26,271 nucleotides of DNA from an uncultured Bacteroidales bacterium (lineage in GTDB: Bacteria > Bacteroidota > Bacteroidia > Bacteroidales > UBA932): the NCBI GenBank assembly GCA_900322025.1, contig ONYJ01000102.1, forward strand, positions 1 through 26,271. Direction: 5' to 3'. Shown here piece after piece: positions 16,045 to 24,131 of this stretch (position 1 is its first letter; the number at the start of each line of letters is the position of its first letter). The notes below the pieces were generated by a model that did not search any database, was not told where the DNA came from, and saw only the letters and a program-made list of their open reading frames with translations. The position numbers and the translations under genes were made by a program.

Positions 16045-16761
16045 ATGAAAACCAAGCTTAGTGTAAACATAAACAAAATAGCCACTCTCAGAAATGCCAG
16101 AGGAGGCAACATGCCAGATGTAGTTAAATGTGCTTTAGACTGCGAAAAATTTGGAGCTCAAGGAATTACCGTACATCCACGACCAGATCAAAGACACATA
16201 AGAAGGCAAGATGTTTTAGACTTAAAACCGCTACTGACTACAGAATTTAACATAGAAGGTAATCCTCAAGAACCTTTTATTCAATTGGTTCTTGAAGTAA
16301 AACCGGCTCAGGTTACTTTAGTGCCGGATGCCGCAAATGCCCTCACCTCAAACGCCGGCTGGGATACTATTACCCACAAAGAATTTCTAAAGAAAGTCTG
16401 CCGCCGCTTTAGTGAGGCAGGAATAAGAGTGTCTGTTTTTGTAGATCCAAATACCGAAATCATCAAACATGCCGCAGAATGCGGTTGCAATAGAGTTGAG
16501 CTCTATACAGAGGCTTATGCAAAGCAATATGGTATAAATCGGGAACAAGCCATAGAACCTTACTACAAGGCCGCCTTGGCTGCCCAAGAGTGTGGGTTGG
16601 AGTTGAATGCAGGACACGATTTAAGCTTGATAAACCTCAAATACTTTGCTACAACCATTCCCGGATTGTTGGAAGTTTCTATTGGCCATGCTTTGATTTG
16701 CGATGCTCTGTACATGGGCTTGGAAAATACAATCAGGGCCTACAGAAAAGAATTGCTATAA
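16045..16761 (+). CDS. pdxJ: pyridoxine 5'-phosphate synthase
   Basis: PdxJ closes the pyridine ring of vitamin B6 from 1-deoxyxylulose 5-phosphate and 3-amino-2-oxopropyl phosphate in the DXP-dependent pathway. At 238 residues it is the normal size. Recognisable marks are KLSVNINKIATLRNARGG (4-21), ITVHPRPDQRHIRRQDV (41-57), VTLVPD, RVSVFVDPN, and the phosphate-binding end LELNAGHDLSL followed by VSIGHALICDALYMGLE. It lies divergent from nadK. It is followed by a separate promoter box (16768-16775), so the downstream genes can be expressed independently. Confidence 0.97.
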   Translation: MKTKLSVNINKIATLRNARGGNMPDVVKCALDCEKFGAQGITVHPRPDQRHIRRQDVLDLKPLLTTEFNIEGNPQEPFIQLVLEVKPAQVTLVPDAANALTSNAGWDTITHKEFLKKVCRRFSEAGIRVSVFVDPNTEIIKHAAECGCNRVELYTEAYAKQYGINREQAIEPYYKAALAAQECGLELNAGHDLSLINLKYFATTIPGLLEVSIGHALICDALYMGLENTIRAYRKELL

Positions 16762-16767
16762 TTTTAC

Positions 16768-16775
16768 TAAATTTG
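16768..16775 (+). promoter_or_regulatory. promoter (-7 box) of the OmpH-like lipoprotein gene
   Basis: TAAATTTG, a perfect TAnnTTTG match, begins 7 bases after the pdxJ stop. It predicts a transcript start near 16782 and a leader of about 36 nt before ATG 16818. No convincing -33 element is seen. Confidence 0.5.
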
Positions 16776-16817
16776 CACCCCTACAGCACGATTAATATTA
16801 ACGTAACTAATAATACA

Positions 16818-17450
16818 ATGAAAAAAGTTCAATCTTTTCTTTGCATTGCGCTTGCAATGGCACTTATAGCATCTTGCTCTCAGAATCCGTCCACTACTAC
16901 AACCACTACAGACAGTGAGAAAACCGCACCAGCTGCAGGAAGTATAGTTTACCTGCAACTCGATTCTGTTGTAAACAACTACGACATGTTCAACGACCTT
17001 AAAAGCGAGTTAGAGGTTAAGGTTCAGAAGATTCAGAGCGAGCTACAATCAAAGGGCAGAGCTTTTCAGAACGCTGCAAAAGATTTTGAAAACAAAATAA
17101 ACAAAGGCCTCCTCACTCAGGCAGAAGCACAGGAAAGAAATCAGGTGCTTACAAACAGGCAGGCAGACCTTCAGAATCTATCAGCTCAGAAAGAAGCAGA
17201 AATAGCAGAAGAACAAGCTGTTATGATTAACAAAGTAATGGACGCCATACAAACATACGTTGCTAAATACAACGAGGAGAAAAAGTATGCACTCATACTC
17301 ACTTCTACTGCCGCCACAACAAATGTATTGGTAGGCGATCCTTCTTTAGACATCACTGCAGAAATTACAGAAGGGCTTAATAACGAATATGTAAAGCAGA
17401 AGAAAAAGAAAACTGCTTCTTCCGATACAACAAAGACAGAAGAGGAATAG
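16818..17450 (+). CDS. OmpH/Skp-like lipoprotein
   Basis: The frame is open upstream, but ATG 16818 gives a clean lipoprotein signal: MKKVQSFLCIALAMALIASC with Cys20 as the lipidated residue and Ser at +2. The predicted leader also starts after any upstream codon. The 210-residue protein has a Thr/Ser-rich linker after the Cys. An OmpH-type core follows: IVYLQLDSVVNNYDMFNDL, then a long Lys/Glu/Gln coiled coil (about residues 65-140), then YALILTSTAATTNVLVGD. A Lys-rich and acidic tail ends it. Unlike classical Skp it would be membrane-anchored. It resembles the two secreted OmpH paralogues at 10514-11732 in plan but not closely in sequence. A role as an anchored periplasmic chaperone is inference. 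Confidence 0.85.
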   Translation: MKKVQSFLCIALAMALIASCSQNPSTTTTTTDSEKTAPAAGSIVYLQLDSVVNNYDMFNDLKSELEVKVQKIQSELQSKGRAFQNAAKDFENKINKGLLTQAEAQERNQVLTNRQADLQNLSAQKEAEIAEEQAVMINKVMDAIQTYVAKYNEEKKYALILTSTAATTNVLVGDPSLDITAEITEGLNNEYVKQKKKKTASSDTTKTEEE

Positions 17451-17462
17451 TTCCATAACATA

Positions 17463-18629
17463 ATGAGAATTGCCATTCTTTCTTGTTTTTACCCTTATAG
17501 GGGAGGGATATCGCAGTTCAACACCTATTTGCTCAAGGAACTATCCAAAAAGCACTCTGTTAAGGCGTTCAACTTTTCAAGACAATATCCCGGCTTCCTC
17601 TTTCCGGGCAAGACACAGAAAGTAACTCAGCAAGATTCTGCTCAAATGGTGGAAAGCGTGCCCGTGCTCGATACCGCCAATCCTCTCACCTACCGTAAGG
17701 CTGCAAAAAAAATAGCAGAGTTTGAACCGGATGTGCTACTCACCAGATATTGGATGAGTTACTTTGCGCCATCGCTCGGCAGTGTGTGTTCTATAGTGGC
17801 CAAGAGACAGAAAAAGAAAGGCAAAGCTCTCAAGAACATTGCAATTGCAGACAATATAATTCCACACGAAAAGCATTTTTTTGATACTCCTCTTGCAAAG
17901 TTTTTTGTGGCTCGCCAAAGTGGCGTTATTACGCTTAGCCATGCGGTAGAAAAAGAGCTGCAACAGATTAACTCGCAAATACCGAGCACTACAATACCCC
18001 ATCCGCTCTACACCAATTTTGGAGAAAAGACAGATGTTCTGTTTGCCCGTAAACAGATTGGCTTACAAGGTTCAGATGCCGATATTCTCAACCGCAAAGT
18101 ACTACTGTTCTTTGGTCTTATAAGAGATTACAAAGGTTTAGATCTTTTGTTAGAAGCTATGCCTTTACTCAAGGGCAACTATACTCTTGTGGTGGCCGGA
18201 GAAACTTACGGAAGCTTTGAGCCCTATAAGCAAATTATTGAATCTAACAGATTTGCCTCCTGTAAAAAAAATCTTATAATAGCAGACCAATATATTCCAG
18301 ACCACGATGTAAAGTTATATTTCAGTGCCGCCGATGTTTGTGTACTCCCATATAAATCTGCTACCCAAAGCGGTATTAGCGCCATTTCTTGGAGCTTTGA
18401 TATACCTCTGATTACTACTCCGGTAGGAGGATTGGTAGAAAGCGTAAGAGAAGCAGGTACGGGCATGCTCACAGATGCCATTTCTCCGGAAGCCCTCGCA
18501 CAGACCATAGAAAAATACTTTGCAGAAAATAGGAAAGAAGAGTATATTTACAACATATCTCAACTCAAAAAAGAATTGAGTTGGGAAACTTTTGCTCAAA
18601 AATTAGAAGACTTCATTAAAAAACTATAG
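17463..18629 (+). CDS. glycosyltransferase, GT-B fold, family-4-like
   Basis: This 388-residue soluble or membrane-associated sugar transferase has an N-terminal Rossmann half starting IAILSCFYPYRGGISQFNTY, with the Gly-Gly loop that contacts the acceptor. The donor-binding half has LFFGLIRDYKGLDLLLEAM, YTLVVAGETYG and ADVCVLPYKSATQSGISAIS, followed by PLITTPVGGLVESV. The usual E-x7-E acid is replaced here by a Tyr-Lys-Ser-Ala-Thr-Gln-Ser-Gly arrangement, as in several GT4 members. Donor and acceptor cannot be told. It lies 12 bases after the OmpH-like lipoprotein and 4 bases before purC, so it is probably cotranscribed with both, without other glycan genes nearby. The stop is TAG. Confidence 0.87.
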   Translation: MRIAILSCFYPYRGGISQFNTYLLKELSKKHSVKAFNFSRQYPGFLFPGKTQKVTQQDSAQMVESVPVLDTANPLTYRKAAKKIAEFEPDVLLTRYWMSYFAPSLGSVCSIVAKRQKKKGKALKNIAIADNIIPHEKHFFDTPLAKFFVARQSGVITLSHAVEKELQQINSQIPSTTIPHPLYTNFGEKTDVLFARKQIGLQGSDADILNRKVLLFFGLIRDYKGLDLLLEAMPLLKGNYTLVVAGETYGSFEPYKQIIESNRFASCKKNLIIADQYIPDHDVKLYFSAADVCVLPYKSATQSGISAISWSFDIPLITTPVGGLVESVREAGTGMLTDAISPEALAQTIEKYFAENRKEEYIYNISQLKKELSWETFAQKLEDFIKKL

Positions 18630-18633
18630 CAAT

Positions 18634-19584
18634 ATGGACTCTATAATAGAAACTAACTTTGACTTCGACAACCTAACAGGAAAATATACCGGCAAGGTGA
18701 GAGATGTGTATTTTATCAAAGACAAGTTTATGCTAATGATTGCTACAGACAGAATTTCTGCCTTTGATGTTGTCTTGCCGCGAGGCATCCCATACAAAGG
18801 GCAAGTTCTTAACCAAATAGCTTCTAAGTTCTTAGACAACACTACGGATATTGTACAGAATTGGAAAATAGCCTGCCCGGATCCTATGGTTACAGTGGGC
18901 TACAAATGCCAGCCACTACCCATAGAAATGATAGTGAGAGGGTATCTTACCGGCAGTTCATGGAGAAGTTACAAGGCCGGAGCCAGACAAATATGCGGAG
19001 TGGATATTCCGGAAGGCATGAGAGAGCATCAGAAATTTGAGCAACCAATAATTACTCCTACCACTAAAGCAGAAATAGGAGGACACGATCAGGATATTTC
19101 AAAGGAAGATATTATTGCACAAGGGCTTGTGCCGGCAGATATTTATGAAAAAATAGAAGATATCTCCCTAAAGCTTTTTGAGCGTGGCTCGCATATCGCA
19201 AAGCAGCAAGGCTTAATTCTTGTAGATACCAAGTATGAATTTGGCCTTCTCAATGGAGAAGTATGCCTCATGGACGAAATACATACCCCAGACTCTTCGA
19301 GATATTTTTATCTGGAAGGCTACCAAAACAGATTCGACAATAACCAACCACAAAAGCAATTATCTAAAGAATTTGTAAGGGAGTGGCTTATGGAAAACGG
19401 TTTCCAAGGCAGAGCCGGAGAAAGCGTTCCTAAAATGACAGACCAGATAGTAAACGGTATTTCCGACCGCTACATAGAGTTATACGAGGCTGTAACCGGA
19501 GAAAAATTTGTAAGGCAGCCTTACGATGCAAATATTTTTGAAATAATGGAAGGCAATATCAAAAATATGCTCGCCAGACTTTAA
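18634..19584 (+). CDS. purC: SAICAR synthetase (phosphoribosylaminoimidazole-succinocarboxamide synthase)
   Basis: PurC joins aspartate to CAIR with ATP to give SAICAR, a step of de novo purine synthesis. The 316-residue length is the long form, resembling the yeast ADE1-type enzymes more than the 235-240-residue E. coli type. Motifs are KYTGKVRDVYFIKD (13-26), ATDRISAFDVVLPRGIPYKG, LPIEMIVRGYLTGSSWRSYK, and LILVDTKYEFGLLNGEVCLM followed by DEIHTPDSSRYF. It starts 4 bases after the glycosyltransferase stop and is followed 20 bases later by the LysM protein gene. Confidence 0.96.
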   Translation: MDSIIETNFDFDNLTGKYTGKVRDVYFIKDKFMLMIATDRISAFDVVLPRGIPYKGQVLNQIASKFLDNTTDIVQNWKIACPDPMVTVGYKCQPLPIEMIVRGYLTGSSWRSYKAGARQICGVDIPEGMREHQKFEQPIITPTTKAEIGGHDQDISKEDIIAQGLVPADIYEKIEDISLKLFERGSHIAKQQGLILVDTKYEFGLLNGEVCLMDEIHTPDSSRYFYLEGYQNRFDNNQPQKQLSKEFVREWLMENGFQGRAGESVPKMTDQIVNGISDRYIELYEAVTGEKFVRQPYDANIFEIMEGNIKNMLARL

Positions 19585-19604
19585 ACTTAACCTCTACCAA
19601 TGCT

Positions 19605-21347
19605 ATGATAAAACAACTGATAAACAAATCGATATACATTTGCTGCATAGCCGTCATCCTAATGGCTGCAACGCCGGCCCAAGCACAAGTAAAAATCAAG
19701 ATTTCAGACCAGATTGTGCGTGTCAAAGGCGAAAAAATGTATGTACACAATGTAACTAAAGGAGAAACCATCTACTCTATATGCAGAGCATATAAGGTTA
19801 CGGCTGAACAGTTGCAGCAACACAATCCGGTTATTCAGAAAGGATTAAAAGAAGGGCAGATACTCTATATTCCAACCTTCGGGCTACAGAACAAGGAAGC
19901 AGAGGCGCAGAATAACACTATATCACAAAAGGAAACCTCTGCCGATACCATTGATGTTCAAAGAGATACCCTTATAAAACCAAAAGACACCCCTGCCGTT
20001 CAAGAGCAACAGTATGTAATTCACAAGGTGAGATGGTTCGAAGATCTTAACGATATTGCAGAAAAATATGGAGTTTCCAAGCAGGCTATCATGGCTTTTA
20101 ACAACAAGACCTCAGAAAAGGTAAAAAAGAGAGAAAAACTCAAGATACCTATGGGGCAAGTAGAGCAAACCATATCCGACACACTAACCATCACAGACCA
20201 GAATACAGACCAAACAGACTACTACACAGACACCACGGATAATTCCGATTTTTCTTACGACGATTTATATTCATTGCCGAATGTAGATACTTATAAAACA
20301 AGAAATATCGCCTTACTCCTACCGCTTAACTCGTCTGGAAAGGTAAACGGCAACTATATGGATTTCTATGGAGGAGCTCTCATTGCAATAGAAAAGATAA
20401 AACAACAGGGAGGCAATCTGCATCTAAATGTAATAGATTATGCTTCAGCAGATTTAGCAGAAATAACAGGCTCTTCCAACATAGAAGAAGCCGATATGAT
20501 TATAGGGCCAATAAGAAAAGATGCCATAAATGAATTTCTGCCTGTAATAAATGACAGAAGAATACCTATAATATCTCCGTTAGATTCCTCTGTTGATTCT
20601 CTTGTGGCCTTCTGCCCATATCTATTTCAGGCCGCACTCTCTAAAGAAAGACAAAACGAGGCACTTGCAAGCCTAATAGAAGAACAGTATAGAACCACAC
20701 AGAATCCTAATGTAATACTTGTCCATTCTCCGGATGCAGAAAATATCCAACAGGCAGAACATCTCAAACAAATTCTGGAAGCAAGAGGCGTATATGTAGA
20801 TTTTATAGGCAATGTAGGGTTGCTCAAAAACATCAAGAGAAACAAAGACAATATAATTATTGCACAAACCACAACAGAATCTGCTACAGCCGAAGTTCTT
20901 AGAAACATAGAGATACAGATGGTAGAACCAGAAAAGATTACCTTGTTTGGCACATCTAAGTGGAAAGGTTTTGAGGCTCTGGATATGAACCTCTACTTCA
21001 AATACAAGTTGCAGATTTCCATGCCATACAATGTAGATTTATCAAGGCCGGAAGTTCAGGAATTTATACGCACATTCAGAGCAAAATACAACAGAGAACC
21101 ATCTGCAAATGCCTTTAGCGGTTTTGATATAGTATATCTGTTCTGCAGGACATCCATACTCGGTTTGGGCGAATGTGCTGCCAACCCAAGGAATCTGACT
21201 GCCTCAGAATACATAGAAAGAGAACTGCTGCAGCACAATATGCTACAGCAGAACTTCAGATTTATGAGGATTGGAGATGGTGGCTGGGTAAATACCGCAA
21301 CCACAAGAGTTTCATTCAATCCAGACTATACGATAAGCTCGCAATAG
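19605..21347 (+). CDS. secreted LysM protein with a periplasmic-binding-like fold domain
   Basis: This 580-residue exported protein has a signal peptide at residues 1-28 (ending ATPAQAQ). Two LysM peptidoglycan-binding repeats follow: about 46-90 (YVHNVTKGETIYSICRAYKV) and 137-182 (YVIHKVRWFEDLNDIAEKYG). A Thr/Asp-rich linker (about 183-230) leads to a C-terminal domain (about 233-575) of the type I periplasmic-binding fold used by branched-chain amino-acid receptors (NIALLLPLNSSGKVNGNYMD, EADMIIGPIRKDAINEFLPV, GFDIVYLFC). No ABC permease or ATPase is nearby, so a transport role is doubtful. LpoA-like activators of peptidoglycan synthases use a related fold, so a wall-sensing or synthase-regulating role is possible but inferred. 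It ends one base from the convergent nagB. The stop is TAG. Confidence 0.85.
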   Translation: MIKQLINKSIYICCIAVILMAATPAQAQVKIKISDQIVRVKGEKMYVHNVTKGETIYSICRAYKVTAEQLQQHNPVIQKGLKEGQILYIPTFGLQNKEAEAQNNTISQKETSADTIDVQRDTLIKPKDTPAVQEQQYVIHKVRWFEDLNDIAEKYGVSKQAIMAFNNKTSEKVKKREKLKIPMGQVEQTISDTLTITDQNTDQTDYYTDTTDNSDFSYDDLYSLPNVDTYKTRNIALLLPLNSSGKVNGNYMDFYGGALIAIEKIKQQGGNLHLNVIDYASADLAEITGSSNIEEADMIIGPIRKDAINEFLPVINDRRIPIISPLDSSVDSLVAFCPYLFQAALSKERQNEALASLIEEQYRTTQNPNVILVHSPDAENIQQAEHLKQILEARGVYVDFIGNVGLLKNIKRNKDNIIIAQTTTESATAEVLRNIEIQMVEPEKITLFGTSKWKGFEALDMNLYFKYKLQISMPYNVDLSRPEVQEFIRTFRAKYNREPSANAFSGFDIVYLFCRTSILGLGECAANPRNLTASEYIERELLQHNMLQQNFRFMRIGDGGWVNTATTRVSFNPDYTISSQ

Positions 21348-21348
21348 T

Positions 21349-22140
21349 TTAGAAATCTCCTTTCTCTATGTCTTTGAAATAGTTTACCGTACCAACCTTT
21401 AGTTCTACGGTAGCGGCATCGTCGCAAACAATGATGCCCTTTTTGTGCATCTGCAGAATACTTACTGTCCACATCTGGCTTATTCCCTCCTCTATGGCAT
21501 GACGCAGGGCTCTCGACTTGTTGTGTCCGTTTACAAGTATCATTACCTCCTGAGCATCCATAATGGTTCCTACTCCCACAGTAAGAGCGGTTTTAGGCAC
21601 AAGATTTATATCGTTGTTAAAGAATCTGGAGTTTGCGATAATCGTATCTGTAGTTAGATATTTTAGGCGAGTGCGAGATGTTAGTGAAGAGCCCGGCTCA
21701 TTAAATGCTATATGACCATCCGGCCCTATGCCTCCCATAAACAGATGTATTCCACCGTAAGACTTTATTTTTTCTTCGTACTGAGTACATTCTGCAAGAA
21801 GATCTTTAGCGTTGCCATTTAAGATATTTATATTCTGGGCAGGAATATCTATATGATTAAAGAAATTTTCTCTCATAAAAGTATGATAGCTTTCAGGATG
21901 GTTTTCCGGAATACCAACATACTCATCCATATTAAAGGTTACCACATTTTTGAACGATATCTTACCCTCTTTATAAAAGTTTACAAGCTCTTTATATGTG
22001 CCAACTGGAGTTGAGCCTGTTGGAAGACCTAATACAAAAGGGCGTTGCGGCGTAGGCTGAAAATCGGTAATTCTTTTAAGAATCAGCGATGCCGCCCACT
22101 TAGACATTTCTGTGTAAGATTTCTGGATAATTAGTCTCAT
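21349..22140 (-). CDS. nagB: glucosamine-6-phosphate deaminase
   Basis: NagB converts glucosamine-6-phosphate to fructose-6-phosphate and ammonia, letting amino sugars enter glycolysis. The 263 residues match the family. Motifs are FVLGLPTGSTPVGTYKELV (35-53), FNMDEYVGI with the general-base Asp, and the catalytic loop GGIGPDGHIAFNEPGSSL with the active-site His. TALTVGVGTIMDAQEVMIL and HNKSRALRHAIE (substrate phosphate binding) follow. Start at ATG 22140. It lies 21 bases behind recN as the last gene of the trxB-bamD-rpoZ-recN-nagB run. Its stop (TAA) is one base from the convergent LysM gene, leaving no room for a separate terminator. Confidence 0.97.
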   Translation of the reverse strand: MRLIIQKSYTEMSKWAASLILKRITDFQPTPQRPFVLGLPTGSTPVGTYKELVNFYKEGKISFKNVVTFNMDEYVGIPENHPESYHTFMRENFFNHIDIPAQNINILNGNAKDLLAECTQYEEKIKSYGGIHLFMGGIGPDGHIAFNEPGSSLTSRTRLKYLTTDTIIANSRFFNNDINLVPKTALTVGVGTIMDAQEVMILVNGHNKSRALRHAIEEGISQMWTVSILQMHKKGIIVCDDAATVELKVGTVNYFKDIEKGDF

Positions 22141-22161
22141 AATACTTTATTTAACAGCTAT

Positions 22162-23778
22162 TTAATTATTTTCCAACAAAACTTTTGCATTGGCGATTGC
22201 CTGAGGTGTTGTTTTTTCTCCACTTAACAGCCGAGCTATTTCCAACACTCTCTCCTTGCTATCCAATGCTTTTATACAAATGGTTGCCCGCTCAGAAACT
22301 CCCACTTCTTTATACACCAAAAAATGAGCCTTACCCTTTGAAGCCACCTGCGGCAGATGGGTAATTGCAAATACCTGAGTTTTACCGCCCATCTCCACAA
22401 TTTTCATCCCCATCTTATCTGCAATGCTACCACTCACTCCCACATCTATCTCGTCGAAGAACAAGGTTGGCATCTGCATATAAGCAGCCATAATGTCTTT
22501 AAGGCAGAGCATTATACGAGATAATTCTCCACCGCTTGCAACTCTGTTGAGCTCTACTTCCTTTTCTTTAGGATTAGCTGTAAATAAAAAACTTACAACA
22601 TCGCACCCATCGGGAGTATATTCGTCAAAAGGCTTAACTTCTATTGTAAAACGAGCAGCCGGCATTTCAAGATTCCTTATACTTCTTACAAGAACTTCCT
22701 GCATCTTGGCAGCCCCATTTTTTCTATTGGTTGTAAGCTTTTTGGCTAACTGCTCTCTATTTTGTTTTCTTACAGCCAACTCCGATATAACGGCTTCTCT
22801 CTCCATCTCTAACTTCCCGATATCCTCCTCCCCGTTCTTGAGCTTATCTCTAAACTCTATCAGGGCAGGCATATCGGCACAAGAAAAGCGCCGCATTAAA
22901 GAATAGATTATACCTAACCTATCCTCTAACTGCTTAATTCTCGAAGGAGAATATATAATGCTCCCGGAAAATTTTTCTATATCTGCAGCAATATCTTTAC
23001 ACTCTATCCGACAACTCTCTATACGCTTGGCTAAAGCCTCTATAGTTGGCACAACTTCTGCGCATTTCTGAGTATTTTTCAAAGCTTCCCTCAAATTATT
23101 CACAACGGAACCATCTGCCTGCTCAAGCAAAGAAAGGGCTGCAGAAGAATGTTCCATCAGCATCTGAGCATTTTCCAACTGCCTGAGTTCAGCCTCCAAT
23201 TGTTCCAATTCTCCCTCTACAAGCTGCGCCTCCTCTAACTGATTAAGCTCTGAGAGCCGCTGCGAGGCTTCTCTTTTATATTCAGCAATCTGCTGTTCCA
23301 ACTCATCATTCCGCTTTTCAAGAGATTTAAGCGCCTCATATTCGCTGCGATATTTTTCTAATAAAGAAGTATTTGCGCAAAAACCATCTAAAGCCGAAAG
23401 CTGAAACTTCTGATTCCCAAGCATCAGATTGCTATGCTGCGAATGTATGTCCAATAAAGAAGAAGCCGTTTTCTCTAACTCAGCCACCGAAACAGGCATA
23501 TCGTCTATAAACGCCCTCGAACGCAAGGAAGGAGAAACTACTCTCCTGATTATTGTTTGCTTACCATTTGCGCTAAAGACCCCTTCTACAACACAATTTT
23601 TATCTGCCGAACGAAATATAGCAGAATCGGCCTTACTGCCAGCCAATAGAGAAACAGCACCTAATAACACAGACTTGCCGGCACCCGTTTCTCCCGTCAG
23701 AATTATAAGACCATCCGGAAACTCAATGTCGATACTCTCTATAAGAGCATAATTCTGTATGGTAAGCCTTTCCAGCAC
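22162..23778 (-). CDS. recN: DNA repair protein RecN
   Basis: RecN is an SMC-like ATPase that helps process and hold DNA ends during double-strand-break repair. The 538-residue protein has the expected start MLERLTIQNYALIESIDIEF, Walker A GETGAGKS (29-36), and two coiled-coil arms rich in Glu, Leu and Gln (about 150-225 and 270-360). The ABC signature is VASGGELSRIMLCLKD and Walker B is TLFFDEIDVGVSG. The D-loop/H region is FAITHLPQVAS. The start codon is GTG (23778-23776), forced by the conserved N-terminus. It overlaps the rpoZ stop by one base (TAGTG), suggesting translational coupling. Slightly short of the usual 550-555 residues but with no missing motif. Confidence 0.95.
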   Translation of the reverse strand: MLERLTIQNYALIESIDIEFPDGLIILTGETGAGKSVLLGAVSLLAGSKADSAIFRSADKNCVVEGVFSANGKQTIIRRVVSPSLRSRAFIDDMPVSVAELEKTASSLLDIHSQHSNLMLGNQKFQLSALDGFCANTSLLEKYRSEYEALKSLEKRNDELEQQIAEYKREASQRLSELNQLEEAQLVEGELEQLEAELRQLENAQMLMEHSSAALSLLEQADGSVVNNLREALKNTQKCAEVVPTIEALAKRIESCRIECKDIAADIEKFSGSIIYSPSRIKQLEDRLGIIYSLMRRFSCADMPALIEFRDKLKNGEEDIGKLEMEREAVISELAVRKQNREQLAKKLTTNRKNGAAKMQEVLVRSIRNLEMPAARFTIEVKPFDEYTPDGCDVVSFLFTANPKEKEVELNRVASGGELSRIMLCLKDIMAAYMQMPTLFFDEIDVGVSGSIADKMGMKIVEMGGKTQVFAITHLPQVASKGKAHFLVYKEVGVSERATICIKALDSKERVLEIARLLSGEKTTPQAIANAKVLLENN

Positions 23779-24131
23779 TAAGCCTCTATCTTACGCCAGT
23801 AAATTTCTCCGTCTTGGAACTCCTTAACTGCTGTTAATGTAGGTTTTGGAAGCTTTTCATAATGTCTGGAAATCTCTATCTGCTCCCTGTTTTCGTAGGT
23901 TTCTTCGAGCGTGTCGGCAATGTTACCCTGCGAAAACTCTTCTAACTTTTCAGAAAGCTCCTTCTTGAGTTCTGCCGCAATCTGATTGGCTCTCTTAGCT
24001 ATGATAACCACAGATTCATAGATGTTTCCGGTAGGCTCAGAAAGCTTTATCACATCGCGTGTTACTGTGTTGTCCGGAACCCTTACTGATTTCTTTTCTT
24101 CCATATTTGTTGTTTCTGTTTTTGTGTTCAT
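23778..24131 (-). CDS. rpoZ: RNA polymerase omega subunit, Bacteroidota type
   Basis: This small protein (117 residues from ATG 24131) helps assemble or stabilise RNA polymerase. Bacteroidota omega subunits typically have the pattern seen here: TVTRDVIKLSEPTGNIYESV, VIIAKRANQIAAELKKELSE, a variable acidic stretch, then ENREQIEISRHYEKLPKPTL. A second ATG at residue 10 (MEEKKSVRV) would fit relatives equally well, so the first nine residues are uncertain. The first ATG directly abuts the bamD stop (24132). The TAG stop overlaps the recN GTG. Position between bamD and the recN region is typical of this phylum and supports the call. Confidence 0.88.
   Translation of the reverse strand: MNTKTETTNMEEKKSVRVPDNTVTRDVIKLSEPTGNIYESVVIIAKRANQIAAELKKELSEKLEEFSQGNIADTLEETYENREQIEISRHYEKLPKPTLTAVKEFQDGEIYWRKIEA

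Noticed and set aside
16064..16071. Possible nadK promoter box TATGTTTA on the minus strand
   Set aside because: It differs from TAnnTTTG at the key last base and has no -33 partner at the right distance.
16590..16817. Upstream extension of the OmpH-like lipoprotein into pdxJ
   Set aside because: It runs inside pdxJ in another frame and would hide the lipobox; ATG 16818 follows a promoter box.
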